Below are positions 15,887-25,651 of a stretch of DNA of 64,000 nt, in pieces. The stretch is from contig DIJC01000020.1 of the NCBI GenBank assembly GCA_002421005.1, positions 124,001 to 188,000 on the forward strand, written 5' to 3'. Under the pieces are notes generated by a model. The model did no database searches and was not told the origin of the DNA. It saw nothing but the letters and a program-made list of their open reading frames with translations. Both the position numbers and the translations under genes were made by a program. The stretch comes from Enterobacteriaceae bacterium UBA5654. GTDB lineage: Bacteria > Pseudomonadota > Gammaproteobacteria > Enterobacterales > Enterobacteriaceae. How positions within the stretch are numbered: the first letter of the stretch is position 1; each line of letters begins with the position of its first letter.

Positions 15887-17260
15887 CTACGCGGCTTCTT
15901 TTGCGCTGATGCGCTGCTCAATCTCAAAACGATTAGTGACTTTGCTGTCAATTTTGACATAGGCTGAATGCTCTTCGGCAACGACCAGCACTTCGCTGAC
16001 GCCAGCCGTTGCCAACAGGCGATCCTTCAGCGCGTCATCGGCATGAATTTCCGGGGGGATTTCCACCCGCAGGCTGCTGACGTAGGGCGGCTCTTTCATG
16101 GTACTTGCCACCAGCAGCCAGAGGGTCGCCAGCAGCGCACCGGCGAGAAACACCGTCTGCGAGTCAAATAATCCGTCTATCCAGCCCCCGAAAGAACCGC
16201 CAATCGCTACGCCAATAAACTGGCTGGTGGAATAAAGGCCCATCGCGGTGCCTTTGTATCCCGCCGGAGATTCTTTGCTGATAAGCGAAGGCAGCAGCGC
16301 TTCCATCAGATTGAAGGCGAGGAAGAACAGCTGCACGCCTGCCACCAGTTCCCAGAAGTGCGGACCGGAGCCCCAGAGCACAATTTCTGCAATCAGCAGG
16401 ATCGCCACGCAGACCAGAAACACCCGTTTCATCCGGCGTTTCACTTCGGCATAAATAATAAACGGCACCACCGAGACGAACGAAATCAGCATGGTCGCCA
16501 GGTAGACTTTCCAGTGCTCGTTTGAGGCCAGCCCCGCCGACTCCAGCTGGCCGGGAAGGGCGACAAACGTCGACATCAGCAGAATATGCAGGCACATAAT
16601 GCCGAAATTAAGCTTCAGCAGTCGTGGCTCGACCATCACTTTACGGAAGCAGCCTTTGACCATCCCCGATTCGCGGTTGAGAACGTGATTTTTACTGTCC
16701 GGCACAAACCAGATGGTCAGCGCGATGCCTGCCGTCGCCAGCGCAGCGATCATCCAGAACAGCGCATTCAGCCCAAGTTTGTGGGTGATGATCGGCCCCA
16801 GCACCATGGCGATAGCAAAGGTCACGCCAAAGCTGACGCCGATAAACGCCATCGCTTTGGTGCGGTTCTGTTCCCGGGTTAAATCTGAAAGCAGGGCCAT
16901 TACCGCAGCGGCAATCGCCCCGGAGCCTTGCAGAGCCCGCCCGAGAATAATGCCCCAGATAGAATGTGACAGGGCGGCAATCATGCTGCCGATAACGAAA
17001 ATCGCCAGCCCACCGACGATCAGCGGCTTGCGCCCGATGCGGTCAGAAAGCAGGCCAAAAGGAATTTGAAATACTGCCTGTGCGAGGCCATAAATACCAA
17101 TCGCCAGACCAATCAGGGCTTCGCTTGCCCCCTGAAGCACCATGCCATAAGTGGTCAAAACGGGCAGAACCATAAACATGCCGAGCATACGCAGGGAGAA
17201 GACGGCCCCTAAACCCCAGGTCGCGCGCAGCTCGCCCGGCGTCATTTTGTAATCGTTCAT
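15887..17260 (-). CDS. yajR: MFS transporter YajR
   Basis: 457 residues from the ATG at 17260, matching the E. coli N-terminus 'MNDYKMTPGELRATWGLG'; the upstream extension is unsupported. Twelve transmembrane helices, with the MFS motif A 'GLLSDRIGRKPLIVGG' between TM2 and TM3. The C-terminal ~65 residues ('VSSLRVEIPPEIHADDALK...') form the ferredoxin-like YAM domain specific to this family. It is a proton-driven drug/metabolite exporter by family; the substrate is unknown. Stands alone between yajQ and cyoE. Confidence 0.93.
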   Translation of the reverse strand: MNDYKMTPGELRATWGLGAVFSLRMLGMFMVLPVLTTYGMVLQGASEALIGLAIGIYGLAQAVFQIPFGLLSDRIGRKPLIVGGLAIFVIGSMIAALSHSIWGIILGRALQGSGAIAAAVMALLSDLTREQNRTKAMAFIGVSFGVTFAIAMVLGPIITHKLGLNALFWMIAALATAGIALTIWFVPDSKNHVLNRESGMVKGCFRKVMVEPRLLKLNFGIMCLHILLMSTFVALPGQLESAGLASNEHWKVYLATMLISFVSVVPFIIYAEVKRRMKRVFLVCVAILLIAEIVLWGSGPHFWELVAGVQLFFLAFNLMEALLPSLISKESPAGYKGTAMGLYSTSQFIGVAIGGSFGGWIDGLFDSQTVFLAGALLATLWLLVASTMKEPPYVSSLRVEIPPEIHADDALKDRLLATAGVSEVLVVAEEHSAYVKIDSKVTNRFEIEQRISAKEAA

Positions 17261-17472
17261 TACCACCTCAATGTAAAAGCCAGGGATAGTGTAGTGCGGG
17301 CAGGAATGAGGGTAAACAGATGATTGTTTAAAACATATTTCATAAAGGTTGCTCATTCTGGCGGGAGGGGAATGTTATTAGTTTGAAGTTAATAAAACCG
17401 GGTAGTTTTGTAATAAATAACCAGCGGCGTTAACGGGAGAAACTGCGAAGTACGGAAATTGACGGGGTGAAT

Positions 17473-17500
17473 AAAGTAAGGCACGGGCGTGCCTTACTTT
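17473..17500. terminator. Terminator at the 3' end of the cyo operon
   Basis: 12-bp stem AAAGTAAGGCAC / GTGCCTTACTTT with loop GGGC, 13 nt after the cyoE stop in the minus direction; T-rich on both sides. Confidence 0.8.
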
Positions 17501-17512
17501 TTTGTTACCTGG

Positions 17513-18400
17513 TTACCAGACGTAAGTCAGCAGGCTGTGTGAATCCGGCACCATAAAATCGACTGACATCATTACGCTAAGCGCGGTAATGGCGATGATG
17601 GAGAAGCCGAACAGCTTGCGCGCCCAGACTTTATCATCTTCCACTTTATAACCGCGTAGCGCCATGCCCAGCCACCACACGCTCACCGCCGCTGCGACCA
17701 CCAGGTATTTATACCCGGCGTAACCGCCCAGCGACAGCATCAGCGTGGCGATAGCAAACGCGATGATGTACAGCGTGATATGGTTTTTGGCGACCGAAAT
17801 GCCTTTCACCACCGGCAGTACCGGAATGTTCGCCGCCTGATAATCCTTAAAGCGGAAAATCGCGATGGCGTAGGAGTGAGGCATCTGCCACAGGCTGAAA
17901 ATCGCCAGCAGGATCGCCGCGCCGCTGTCAAACTGGTTGGTCACCGCGCAGTAGCCAATCACCGGCGGCGCAGCGCCGGAGAGCGAGCCAATCAGGGTGC
18001 CATAGACGGAGTGACGTTTCATATACAGGCTGTAGACGCCCACATACACCACGAACCCCATGACCCCCAGCCAGCAGGCCAGCGGATTGGCCCCAAACCA
18101 CAGTAGCATAAAGCCAGCAATACCCAACAAGGTGGCGTACACCAGCGAGACTTTTGGCGAGATCAGCCCCTTGACCAGCACCCGGTTTTTCGTCCGCTCC
18201 ATCTTACGATCGATGTCACGGTCGATATAGTTGTTGAAAACACAACCAGAGGCGACCACCAGAGATACGCCAAGCAGCGTATAGATGAACAGCGGATAAT
18301 CGATGCTGCCTTTTGACGCTAGCAGGAATCCGCCGATCACCGAGATCAGGTTGCCAAAAATGATGCCTGGTTTCGTTACTTGCAGGTATTGCTTAAACAT
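17513..18400 (-). CDS. cyoE: Protoheme IX farnesyltransferase (heme O synthase)
   Basis: 295 residues from the ATG at 18400 (matches E. coli 'MFKQYLQVTKPGIIFGNL'; upstream in-frame ATGs would overlap cyoD). A UbiA-type integral membrane prenyltransferase with the Asp-rich 'NNYIDRDIDRKMERT' motif and about nine membrane helices. It puts the farnesyl tail on heme B to make heme O for CyoB. Last gene of cyoABCDE, 11 nt after cyoD. Confidence 0.97.
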   Translation of the reverse strand: MFKQYLQVTKPGIIFGNLISVIGGFLLASKGSIDYPLFIYTLLGVSLVVASGCVFNNYIDRDIDRKMERTKNRVLVKGLISPKVSLVYATLLGIAGFMLLWFGANPLACWLGVMGFVVYVGVYSLYMKRHSVYGTLIGSLSGAAPPVIGYCAVTNQFDSGAAILLAIFSLWQMPHSYAIAIFRFKDYQAANIPVLPVVKGISVAKNHITLYIIAFAIATLMLSLGGYAGYKYLVVAAAVSVWWLGMALRGYKVEDDKVWARKLFGFSIIAITALSVMMSVDFMVPDSHSLLTYVW

Positions 18401-18411
18401 ACACGCCGCTC

Positions 18412-18741
18412 TTAGTGAACCATCATGTTGTAGTTGAGGTTCCACATGATCCAGATTGAACCCACTACCAGGATAGCGATGATAATCACGGTAAAGACAA
18501 AGGCCGTCAGGTTCCAGCGCTCCTCAGAAGAGGTGTTCATGTGCAGGAAGCAGACCAGATGCACCAGAATCTGTACCACCGCAGTAACCAGAATGGTTCC
18601 GAGGATCGCACCGTGCGACACGGCACCGCTCATTACCAGCCAGAACGGGATCACCGTCAGGATGATCGACAGGATAAATCCTGTCATGTAGGTCTTTACG
18701 CTGCCGTGGGACGCGCCGTTGTGATCGGTTGAATGACTCAT
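18412..18741 (-). CDS. cyoD: Cytochrome bo3 ubiquinol oxidase subunit IV
   Basis: 109 residues from the ATG at 18741, which overlaps the cyoC stop codon (TAATG). Three membrane helices ('YMTGFILSIILTVIPFWLVM', 'ILVHLVCFLHM', 'TVIIIAILVVGSIWIMWNL'). Small subunit that helps assemble the copper site of the oxidase. Confidence 0.97.
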   Translation of the reverse strand: MSHSTDHNGASHGSVKTYMTGFILSIILTVIPFWLVMSGAVSHGAILGTILVTAVVQILVHLVCFLHMNTSSEERWNLTAFVFTVIIIAILVVGSIWIMWNLNYNMMVH

Positions 18742-19355
18742 TACATCGCCCCCATCAGATAAACTACAGAGAACACGCAGATCCACACTACGTCCAGGAA
18801 GTGCCAGAACAGGCTCAGGCACATGATACGGGTACGGTTAGTGCTGGTCAGACCGCGACGCTTGATCTGGAACATCAGCACAGCCATCCATACCAGACCT
18901 GAGGTGACGTGCAGTCCGTGGGTGCCGACCAGCGCAAAGAACGCCGACAGGAAGCCGCTGCGATCCGGGCCATAACCTTCAACAATCAGGTGATGGAATT
19001 CATAGATTTCCATTCCCACGAACCCGGCACCAAACAGGAAGGTGAGGGCAAGCCAGGTGATGACCTGGCTTTTGTTGTCTTTGTGCATGGCGATCGCCGC
19101 CATGCCGTAGGTGATGGAGCTAAACAGCAGCAGGAACGTTTCGACCAGCACGAACGGCAGCTCAAAAATGTCCTTGCCGGTCGGACCACCCGCCGTGCCG
19201 TTGACCAGCACTGCGTAAGTGGCGAACAGGCACGAGAACAGAATGCAGTCGCTCATCAGGTAGATCCAGAAACCGAAAACTTTGTTCGATCCTGCATCGT
19301 GATGCCCATGATCGTGCGCATGGGCCGTAGTTTGGTTAAAAGTGCTCGTTGCCAT
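18741..19355 (-). CDS. cyoC: Cytochrome bo3 ubiquinol oxidase subunit III
   Basis: 204 residues, five membrane helices, COX3 family ('GFWIYLMSDCILFSCLFATY', 'GTHGLHVTSGLVWMAVLM', 'RTRIMCLSLFWHFLDVVWI'). A His-rich N-terminus ('HAHDHGHHD') precedes the first helix. It begins one base before the cyoB stop ends, so translation of cyoB, cyoC and cyoD is coupled. Confidence 0.98.
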   Translation of the reverse strand: MATSTFNQTTAHAHDHGHHDAGSNKVFGFWIYLMSDCILFSCLFATYAVLVNGTAGGPTGKDIFELPFVLVETFLLLFSSITYGMAAIAMHKDNKSQVITWLALTFLFGAGFVGMEIYEFHHLIVEGYGPDRSGFLSAFFALVGTHGLHVTSGLVWMAVLMFQIKRRGLTSTNRTRIMCLSLFWHFLDVVWICVFSVVYLMGAM

Positions 19356-21337
19356 TATTTCAGCCCTGCCTTAGTGATTTCATCGAAATGCTGGTTTTCC
19401 AGTTTTTCGACTTCCGCTACCGGCACGTAATAATCCACGTCTTCGTCAAAGCTTTTCACAATCCACGTAATGATCATGCCTGCGAAGCTCGCGATAGCCA
19501 GCCACCAGATATGCCAGATCATGGCGAAACCAAACAGCGTGGTGAAGGCAGCAATGATGATGCCCGCGCCAGTGTTTTTCGGCATATGAATTTCTTCATA
19601 ACGCTCAGGCTTTTTATACGCGTCGCCTTTGTCTTTCATTTCCCAGAAGGCATCACGTTCATGAACGTGCGGCACGACGGCAAAGTTATAGAACGGCGGC
19701 GGCGAAGAGGTTGCCCACTCCAGGGTACGACCACCCCACGGATCGCCGGTCAGGTCACGGTTCTGATCGCGGTCGCGAATAGACACGTAGAACTGAATCA
19801 GCTGGCAGAGAATACCGCAGGCGATAAGCGCTGCGCCGCCCGCTGCAATCATCAGCATCGAGTGGAACTGCGGATCGATCTGCTGGCTTAAGCGACGGGT
19901 CATCCCCATGAAGCCCAGCACGTACAGCGGCATGAAGGCCACGAAGAAGCCGATGATCCAGAACCAGAAGGCGCGTTTGCCCCAGGTTTCGTTCAGGGTG
20001 AAGCCAAAGGCTTTCGGCCACCAGTAGGTCAGGCCCGCGAAGCAGCCGAACACCACACCACCGATAATCACGTTATGGAAGTGGGCGATCAGGAACAGGC
20101 TGTTATGCAGCACAAAGTCTGCGCCCGGCACCGCCAGCAGTACGCCGGTCATACCGCCCACCGAGAAGGTGACGATAAAGCCGATAGTCCACATCATGGC
20201 AGTGTTGAACTGGATACGCCCCTGATACATGGTGAACAGCCAGTTGAAAATCTTCACCCCGGTCGGGATGGCGATAATCATGGTGGTAATACCAAAGAAG
20301 GCGTTTACGTTCGCGCCCGCACCCATCGTGAAGAAGTGGTGCAGCCAGACGATGAACGACAGAATGGTAATACAGACCGTTGCCCACACCAGCGAGGTGT
20401 AACCGAACAGACGCTTACGCGAGAAGGTTGCGGCGATTTCGGAGAACACCCCGAATACCGGCAGCACCAGAATGTACACTTCCGGATGGCCCCAGGCCCA
20501 GATCAGGTTGATGTACATCATCATGTTGCCACCCATATCGTTGGTAAAGAAATGGGTGCCGATATAGCGGTCAAGCGTCAGCAACGCGACAGTGACGGTC
20601 AGGATCGGGAACGAGACAATAATCAGGATGTTGGCGCACAGCGACGCCCAGGTAAATACCGGCATTTTGAACATCGTCATGCCCGGCGCACGCATACGCA
20701 GGATGGTGACGAAGAAGTTAATACCGGTCAGCGTCGTACCAATACCGGATAGCTGGAGACTCCAGATCCAGTAATCGACCCCAACGCTGGGACTGTACTC
20801 TATTCCCGAAAGCGGCGGATACGCCAGCCAGCCGGTCTGCGCGAATTCGCCCAGGCCCAGTGACAGGTTTACCAGGATCACCCCAACTACCGTGAACCAG
20901 AAGCTCAGGTTGTTCAGGAACGGGAACGCCACGTCGCGCGCACCGATCTGAAGCGGAACCACCAGGTTCATCAGACCGATAACAAACGGCATCGCCACGA
21001 AGAAGATCATGATCACGCCGTGAGCGGTGAAGACCTGATCGTAGTGGTGAGGCGGCAGAAATCCTGCTTCCCCGGCGGAGGCCAGCGCCTGCTGGCTACG
21101 CATCATGATGGCATCGGCAAAGCCACGCAGCAGCATGACAATCGCCACGATGACGTACATGATACCGAGTCGTTTATGGTCAACCGAAGTTAGCCACTCT
21201 TTCCATAACCAGGACCACTTACCGAAGTAAGTGATCGCCGCAACTAGCGCCAGACCCCCGACGATAATAGCCGCGATCGTAACCATGATAATGGGTTCAT
21301 GGTACGGCACTGCATCCAGTGTAAGTTTTCCGAACAT
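19355..21337 (-). CDS. cyoB: Cytochrome bo3 ubiquinol oxidase subunit I
   Basis: 660 residues, catalytic heme-copper oxidase subunit, about 15 membrane helices. Visible ligands: heme b His in 'FTAHGVIMIFFVAMP', CuB and Tyr-His crosslink region 'WAWGHPEVYILVLPVFG', CuB His pair 'VWLHHFFTMGAG', K-channel Lys in 'IPTGVKIFNWL', heme o3/b His in 'LIAHFHNVIIGG'. It oxidises ubiquinol, reduces oxygen and pumps protons. Three residues shorter at the C-terminus than E. coli (ends 'AGLK'). Confidence 0.99.
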   Translation of the reverse strand: MFGKLTLDAVPYHEPIIMVTIAAIIVGGLALVAAITYFGKWSWLWKEWLTSVDHKRLGIMYVIVAIVMLLRGFADAIMMRSQQALASAGEAGFLPPHHYDQVFTAHGVIMIFFVAMPFVIGLMNLVVPLQIGARDVAFPFLNNLSFWFTVVGVILVNLSLGLGEFAQTGWLAYPPLSGIEYSPSVGVDYWIWSLQLSGIGTTLTGINFFVTILRMRAPGMTMFKMPVFTWASLCANILIIVSFPILTVTVALLTLDRYIGTHFFTNDMGGNMMMYINLIWAWGHPEVYILVLPVFGVFSEIAATFSRKRLFGYTSLVWATVCITILSFIVWLHHFFTMGAGANVNAFFGITTMIIAIPTGVKIFNWLFTMYQGRIQFNTAMMWTIGFIVTFSVGGMTGVLLAVPGADFVLHNSLFLIAHFHNVIIGGVVFGCFAGLTYWWPKAFGFTLNETWGKRAFWFWIIGFFVAFMPLYVLGFMGMTRRLSQQIDPQFHSMLMIAAGGAALIACGILCQLIQFYVSIRDRDQNRDLTGDPWGGRTLEWATSSPPPFYNFAVVPHVHERDAFWEMKDKGDAYKKPERYEEIHMPKNTGAGIIIAAFTTLFGFAMIWHIWWLAIASFAGMIITWIVKSFDEDVDYYVPVAEVEKLENQHFDEITKAGLK

Positions 21338-21356
21338 CGTTTTCTTCCTCGGCCCC

Positions 21357-22304
21357 TTAGTGAGAGGATTCCGCGTGGCTCATGTCCATGCCTTCCATGC
21401 CGTCGTGCGAGGTGTGCTCACCTTCCGGCTGGGTCATGTCCATGCTCTTCCCGTGGTCCATAAATTTGTTAATAACGTCTTTAAACAAATCCGGTTTCAC
21501 GCTGGAGAAGTACTCCACTTTGTTATATTCGCTGGGCGCTGCAACCTTGTTGAACGTCGCCATATCGCTCATCGCGTTCGGAGACTGTTTCGCCTTCGCA
21601 ACCCACTGATCGAATGCTGCACGGTCCGGTGTAGCGATAGCTTTGAACTTCATGCCAGAGAAACCTGGGCCACTATAGCTGGCGGAAATACCGTCATACG
21701 TGCCCGCTTCATTCGCGATAAGGTGCAGGTTGGTCTGCATACCCGCCATCGCATAGATCTGGCTGCCCAGACGCGGGATAAAGAACGAGTTCATTACGGA
21801 GTTCGAGGTCACTTTGAACGCGACCGGAGTGTTCGCCGGGAAGGCGATTTCATTCACGGTAGCAATGCCCTGTTCCGGGTAAATGAAGAACCATTTCCAG
21901 TCCATTGAAACAACTTCGATGGTAATAGGTTGTTCATCGTGAGCCAGCGGCTTGCTGGGTTCGAGCGCGTGCGTGGTTTTCCATGTCAGCACGGCAAGGA
22001 ACAGGATGATCAGAATTGGCACTGTCCAGACCACCGCTTCCACTTTATTGGAGTGTGACCAGTTAGGGCTATACTTCGCATCTTTATTGCTCGCACGGTA
22101 CTTCCAGGCAAAACCTACAGCCATCAAGATGGCGGGAATAACGACAATTAACATCAGGCCAAAAGCCGTCAGTATCAATGAGCGTTGCTCCAGTCCGATC
22201 TGTCCTTTTGGGTCAAGGAGTGCAGAATCACAGCCGCTGAGTAAAAAAGCGCCTGCAAATAATGACAACCCTCCCAAACTTTTATTGTATTTCCAAAGTC
22301 TCAT
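21357..22304 (-). CDS. cyoA: Cytochrome bo3 ubiquinol oxidase subunit II
   Basis: 315 residues. Lipoprotein signal peptide with lipobox LSGC (Cys25), two membrane helices, and a periplasmic cupredoxin domain lacking the CuA ligands, as in quinol oxidases. The C-terminal tail is rich in His, Met, Asp and Glu ('HTSHDGMEGMDMSHAE'). First gene of cyoABCDE with GAGGT 6-7 nt before the ATG and a good promoter upstream. Confidence 0.98.
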   Translation of the reverse strand: MRLWKYNKSLGGLSLFAGAFLLSGCDSALLDPKGQIGLEQRSLILTAFGLMLIVVIPAILMAVGFAWKYRASNKDAKYSPNWSHSNKVEAVVWTVPILIILFLAVLTWKTTHALEPSKPLAHDEQPITIEVVSMDWKWFFIYPEQGIATVNEIAFPANTPVAFKVTSNSVMNSFFIPRLGSQIYAMAGMQTNLHLIANEAGTYDGISASYSGPGFSGMKFKAIATPDRAAFDQWVAKAKQSPNAMSDMATFNKVAAPSEYNKVEYFSSVKPDLFKDVINKFMDHGKSMDMTQPEGEHTSHDGMEGMDMSHAESSH

Positions 22305-22353
22305 GTAACGACCTCAATTCCACGGGATCTGGTGGCGTTTAAAGAGTATGGTC

Positions 22354-22382
22354 ATTTTAAGGGAAGGTTACATTACTGTAAA
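22354..22382 (-). promoter_or_regulatory. Candidate sigma-70 promoter of cyoABCDE
   Basis: On the minus strand TTTACA-N17-TAAAAT, about 50 nt before the cyoA start. In E. coli the operon is repressed by ArcA and FNR; I did not find an unambiguous binding site. The remaining intergenic stretch to 22726 contains only AT-rich sequence with several palindromes. Confidence 0.65.
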
Positions 22383-22710
22383 CATGAATGGAGCGGTGTC
22401 AGCTAAGTGTTACCGTCTTCTGCCGTACATGTCACACATGTTGCGCATTGTGTCTAAATTTCAACCAGTGCGGGGCGCATGGCGGGGGTTATAACGAAAC
22501 AGGGAGGAAAGCGGGGGTGGAGAGGGCAATTGGTATAACCATTGCTTAAAAAACACAAATAATTAACAAATGCATATCAAATAAAAGACAATTAACACAC
22601 CAAAAATTAATTTTTGTCCGGCTGAATCGGTTTAGGAAATATTATATTTCTGGCAACGTACCAATAATTTCCAGAAATCTATAACGCACAAAACAACAAA
22701 TACTGACAAA

Positions 22711-22759
22711 AAAGAAAAAAGCGTGCGCCGTTATAATTACTGGCGGTAACTACAACGGC
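22711..22759 (-). terminator. Terminator of ampG
   Basis: On the minus strand a 14-bp stem with two G-U pairs (arms 22727-22740 and 22746-22759, loop of 5) followed by GCACGC and TTTTTTCTTTTTT. Confidence 0.75.
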
Positions 22760-22775
22760 AAATAACATTTTCTTA

Positions 22776-24236
22776 TCATTTAAGCGCAGGCATTTTGCGC
22801 AGCGCCAGGTAATCCAGCATGGCACCGAGCAGTACGCCGCTCACCCCCAGACTTGCGCCGCACGACAGCAGCAGAGGAGCCGCCGCAATACTCATCGCCA
22901 GTGCGACCAGCCACAGCACCAGCAGCACGCAGCCCAGCATCAGTAGCCACAGGGCGAATCGATAAGCGCCGGTAAACTGTCTGCGCGGCAGGAAGTCTGC
23001 ATGAAGCCGGGTATACTCCAGCGTCTGTCGGCACAGCAGCAGCAGTAACAGCCCTGGCACGGCAGCGACGACGCTGAAAAGATAAAACGTTGACCAGCCG
23101 TGCGTTTCAACAAACCAGCCTGCAATCGGTCCCACGTAAACCCGGCCAATCGCCGAAAGCGCAGAGAGCAGGGCGAACTGGGTCGCCGAGAATGAGCGGT
23201 TGCACAGGGTCATCAGCAGCGCGACAAACGCCGAGGTGCCCATGCCGCCGCACAGGTTTTCGAAAAACACTGCCGACGCCATGCTGATGATGTTTTTATC
23301 GGTAACGGAGAGCAGCCAGTAGCCAGCGTTAGAGACTCCCTGCAACGCGCCAAAAATAAGCAGGGCGCGAAACAGCGAGAGGCGCTGCATCAGGACGCCG
23401 CCGTACAGCGCGCCAATAATTGTTGCCAGCAGCCCCAGCGTTTTGTTCACCATTCCGACCTGTCCGGCATCAAAGCCCACGCCGCGAATCAAAAACGGGG
23501 TAGTAAGGCTGAGCGCAAAGGCGTCGCCCAGCTTGTAAAGCACGATCAGCAGCAGAATTAGCCAGGCGTTATTGCGGCCAAAAAAATCCTGGAGCGGGGC
23601 GACTACCGCCTGTTCCAGCGTTTTCGGCACCGGGATGGCGTCGGTAGGTTCGGGGGCCAGCAGCGTGGCGACGATACAAGGGATTAACAGCGCCGCCATC
23701 AGCCAGTACATTCCCTGCCAGCCCAGCAGACGATCGGCCAGCCACAGCGCCAGCCCACCGGAAACCAGCATCCCCAGCCGGTAGCCGAGCACGCTGATTG
23801 CCGCGCCGGTGCCGCGCTCTTCGGCGGACAGGACATCCGTCTTCCAGGCATCAAAAACAATATCCTGCGAAGCGGAGCAAAACGCGATAACTACCGCCAG
23901 CGCCGCCATCCAGCGTAGCTGGCTGGTCGGTTCCAAAAAGCCCATCCCGGCAATCGACAGCAGTAACAATCCCTGGGTGGCCAGCAACCAGCCGCGCCTG
24001 CGGCCAAAAAGCGGCGGCGTGTAGCGATCCATCAGCGGCGACCAGAGAAATTTGAACACATACGCCTGACCGACCAGTGAAAAGATGCCAATGGTTTTCA
24101 GGTCGATATTTTCAACGGTCATCCACGCCTGAAGCGTGCCGGAGGTGAGCGCGAGCGGTAAGCCTGAGGCAAAACCCAGGATCAGCAGAATGGCAGATTT
24201 AGGCTGCCGAAAGAGATGCAAATAGTGGCTGGACAT
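22776..24236 (-). CDS. ampG: Muropeptide permease AmpG
   Basis: 486 residues, MFS-type inner membrane transporter with about 14 hydrophobic segments. It imports GlcNAc-anhydroMurNAc peptides for cell-wall recycling and, in bacteria with an inducible ampC-ampR, signals beta-lactamase induction. The family core is intact ('FLWSPLMDRYTPPLFGRRRGW', 'ASQDIVFDAWKTD', 'LCGGMGTSAFVALLMTLCN'). The C-terminal two helices diverge from E. coli. It follows yajG by 45 nt in one transcript. Confidence 0.96.
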   Translation of the reverse strand: MSSHYLHLFRQPKSAILLILGFASGLPLALTSGTLQAWMTVENIDLKTIGIFSLVGQAYVFKFLWSPLMDRYTPPLFGRRRGWLLATQGLLLLSIAGMGFLEPTSQLRWMAALAVVIAFCSASQDIVFDAWKTDVLSAEERGTGAAISVLGYRLGMLVSGGLALWLADRLLGWQGMYWLMAALLIPCIVATLLAPEPTDAIPVPKTLEQAVVAPLQDFFGRNNAWLILLLIVLYKLGDAFALSLTTPFLIRGVGFDAGQVGMVNKTLGLLATIIGALYGGVLMQRLSLFRALLIFGALQGVSNAGYWLLSVTDKNIISMASAVFFENLCGGMGTSAFVALLMTLCNRSFSATQFALLSALSAIGRVYVGPIAGWFVETHGWSTFYLFSVVAAVPGLLLLLLCRQTLEYTRLHADFLPRRQFTGAYRFALWLLMLGCVLLVLWLVALAMSIAAAPLLLSCGASLGVSGVLLGAMLDYLALRKMPALK

Positions 24237-24281
24237 CAGTGATGAGCAGCGACCCGGACGATACCGGGTCGCCGAACAGGA

Positions 24282-24860
24282 TTAATGCGCGTTCTGTTTA
24301 ACGAAGTCGTGAATGCTGGTGTCCTGCGCCATATCGGCGATGGTATCCGTCATTACGCTGTTAACAGCATCGGCAATATTTTTGTTGGAAGCCTGCAATG
24401 CGCCTTCAACGGAATAGTTAGCACGATAGTTTTTGGTCATCTTGTTGCCGTTTGCAGCGGTAGCAATGATGGCGATATCAGCTTTGGTAGAGATGTTGTA
24501 GCGCACGTTACCCTGGGAAACGTCTGCATACAGCTGATTGACGATGATTTGCAGATTGACCGCGCCGTTAGGCCCAATCATATAACCGCGTGCGGTCATT
24601 TGTTTTTCCAGCACTTCCTGAAGCAGGAAGCGGAGATCGCGGGAAGCGGTCAGGGTGACCTGCTGATTATCGCGGGTCACTTTTGCCAGTGCCTGGTCAG
24701 GACGCTGGTCGGCACCGTTGATGCTCACCGTGACACCCATCAGGCTGGGATCCTGCTGCGGCAGGGCGATAGTCGGAGAAACGTCGATGGTGGTCGGCGG
24801 GGTGGCGCAGCCAGCCAGCATAAAGAGAGCCATCAATGGAAAGAGTAATTTTTTAAACAT
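24282..24860 (-). CDS. yajG: YajG family lipoprotein
   Basis: 192 residues. Lipobox LAGC with Cys18 at the end of 'MFKKLLFPLMALFMLAGC'. The mature part matches the YajG family ('ATPPTTIDVSPTIALPQQDP', 'VTLTASRDLRFLLQEVLEKQM'). Function unknown; it is co-transcribed with ampG and divergent from bolA, as in E. coli. Confidence 0.94.
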   Translation of the reverse strand: MFKKLLFPLMALFMLAGCATPPTTIDVSPTIALPQQDPSLMGVTVSINGADQRPDQALAKVTRDNQQVTLTASRDLRFLLQEVLEKQMTARGYMIGPNGAVNLQIIVNQLYADVSQGNVRYNISTKADIAIIATAANGNKMTKNYRANYSVEGALQASNKNIADAVNSVMTDTIADMAQDTSIHDFVKQNAH

Positions 24861-25164
24861 TTTTGAGTTCTCAGCGCATGGTTTACTTTTAAGAGAAAAA
24901 TTGTCGCCATCATAACATTGCTAACAATTAGGGGAAGTAGTTAGCGCAGCTAAATTCACCACGCTGTCCGTTTTCTGACCTCTTCCCCTGTTAACTTACA
25001 ATTCCCGTGATAAATCAGCGCCCATTGACCGTTAACTTCAGCCCTTTGGCGCAAGAAAGAGGGCGAAGGCTAATTTTTTGTTGTCAAAATGTAATGAAAG
25101 CGGTAAAAGCGGCTACGATTTAAAGGGATGGGCGACATCTCAACGTTGTCGGAGGGGTAAATTC

Positions 25165-25482
25165 ATGATGATACGTGAACAAATAGAAGACAAATTAAGG
25201 GCAGCGTTCAATCCCGTTTTTCTCGAGGTTGTGGATGAAAGCTATCGCCACAATGTGCCTGCTGGTTCAGAAAGTCATTTTAAAGTCGTTCTGGTCAGCG
25301 ACTGTTTTACCGGTGAGCGGTTTTTACAACGTCATCGCATGATTTACGGCACGCTTAAGACAGAACTTGCCTCAACGGTACACGCGCTGGCGCTGCATAC
25401 TTATACACACAAAGAGTGGGAAGGGTTGCAGGATACCCTCTTCGCGTCCCCTCCGTGTCGTGGTGCAGGCAGCATCGCCTAG
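25165..25482 (+). CDS. bolA: Transcriptional regulator / iron-sulfur trafficking protein BolA
   Basis: 105 residues from the ATG at 25165 (GGAGGGG 8 nt upstream); a second ATG follows at once. BolA fold with the conserved 'VDESYRHNVPAGSESHFKVVLVSD' and 'RHRMIYGTL' segments. Affects cell shape in stationary phase and binds monothiol glutaredoxins. The longer open frame upstream lacks homology. E. coli transcribes it from a sigma-S gearbox promoter; a CGGCTACGATT stretch around 25110 is a weak candidate. Confidence 0.97.
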   Translation: MMIREQIEDKLRAAFNPVFLEVVDESYRHNVPAGSESHFKVVLVSDCFTGERFLQRHRMIYGTLKTELASTVHALALHTYTHKEWEGLQDTLFASPPCRGAGSIA

Positions 25483-25536
25483 GAAATCCCATTTGCAACA
25501 GGCGGAACTTTTCCAGTATGTTGCTACTGAATATGT

Positions 25537-25562
25537 GAAAACGGCCTGCGGGCCGTTTTGTT
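25537..25562 (+). terminator. Terminator of bolA
   Basis: AAAACGGCC-TGCG-GGCCGTTTTG hairpin with flanking A and T tracts, 55 nt after the bolA stop. Confidence 0.85.
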
Positions 25563-25651
25563 TTGCCTGAATTTTGCGCAAGATGTCCAGTATTCAGACA
25601 AAAATTAGCCGTGAATTGTGAAAAGTGCCGCCGTGCGCGCAATAACCGTTC

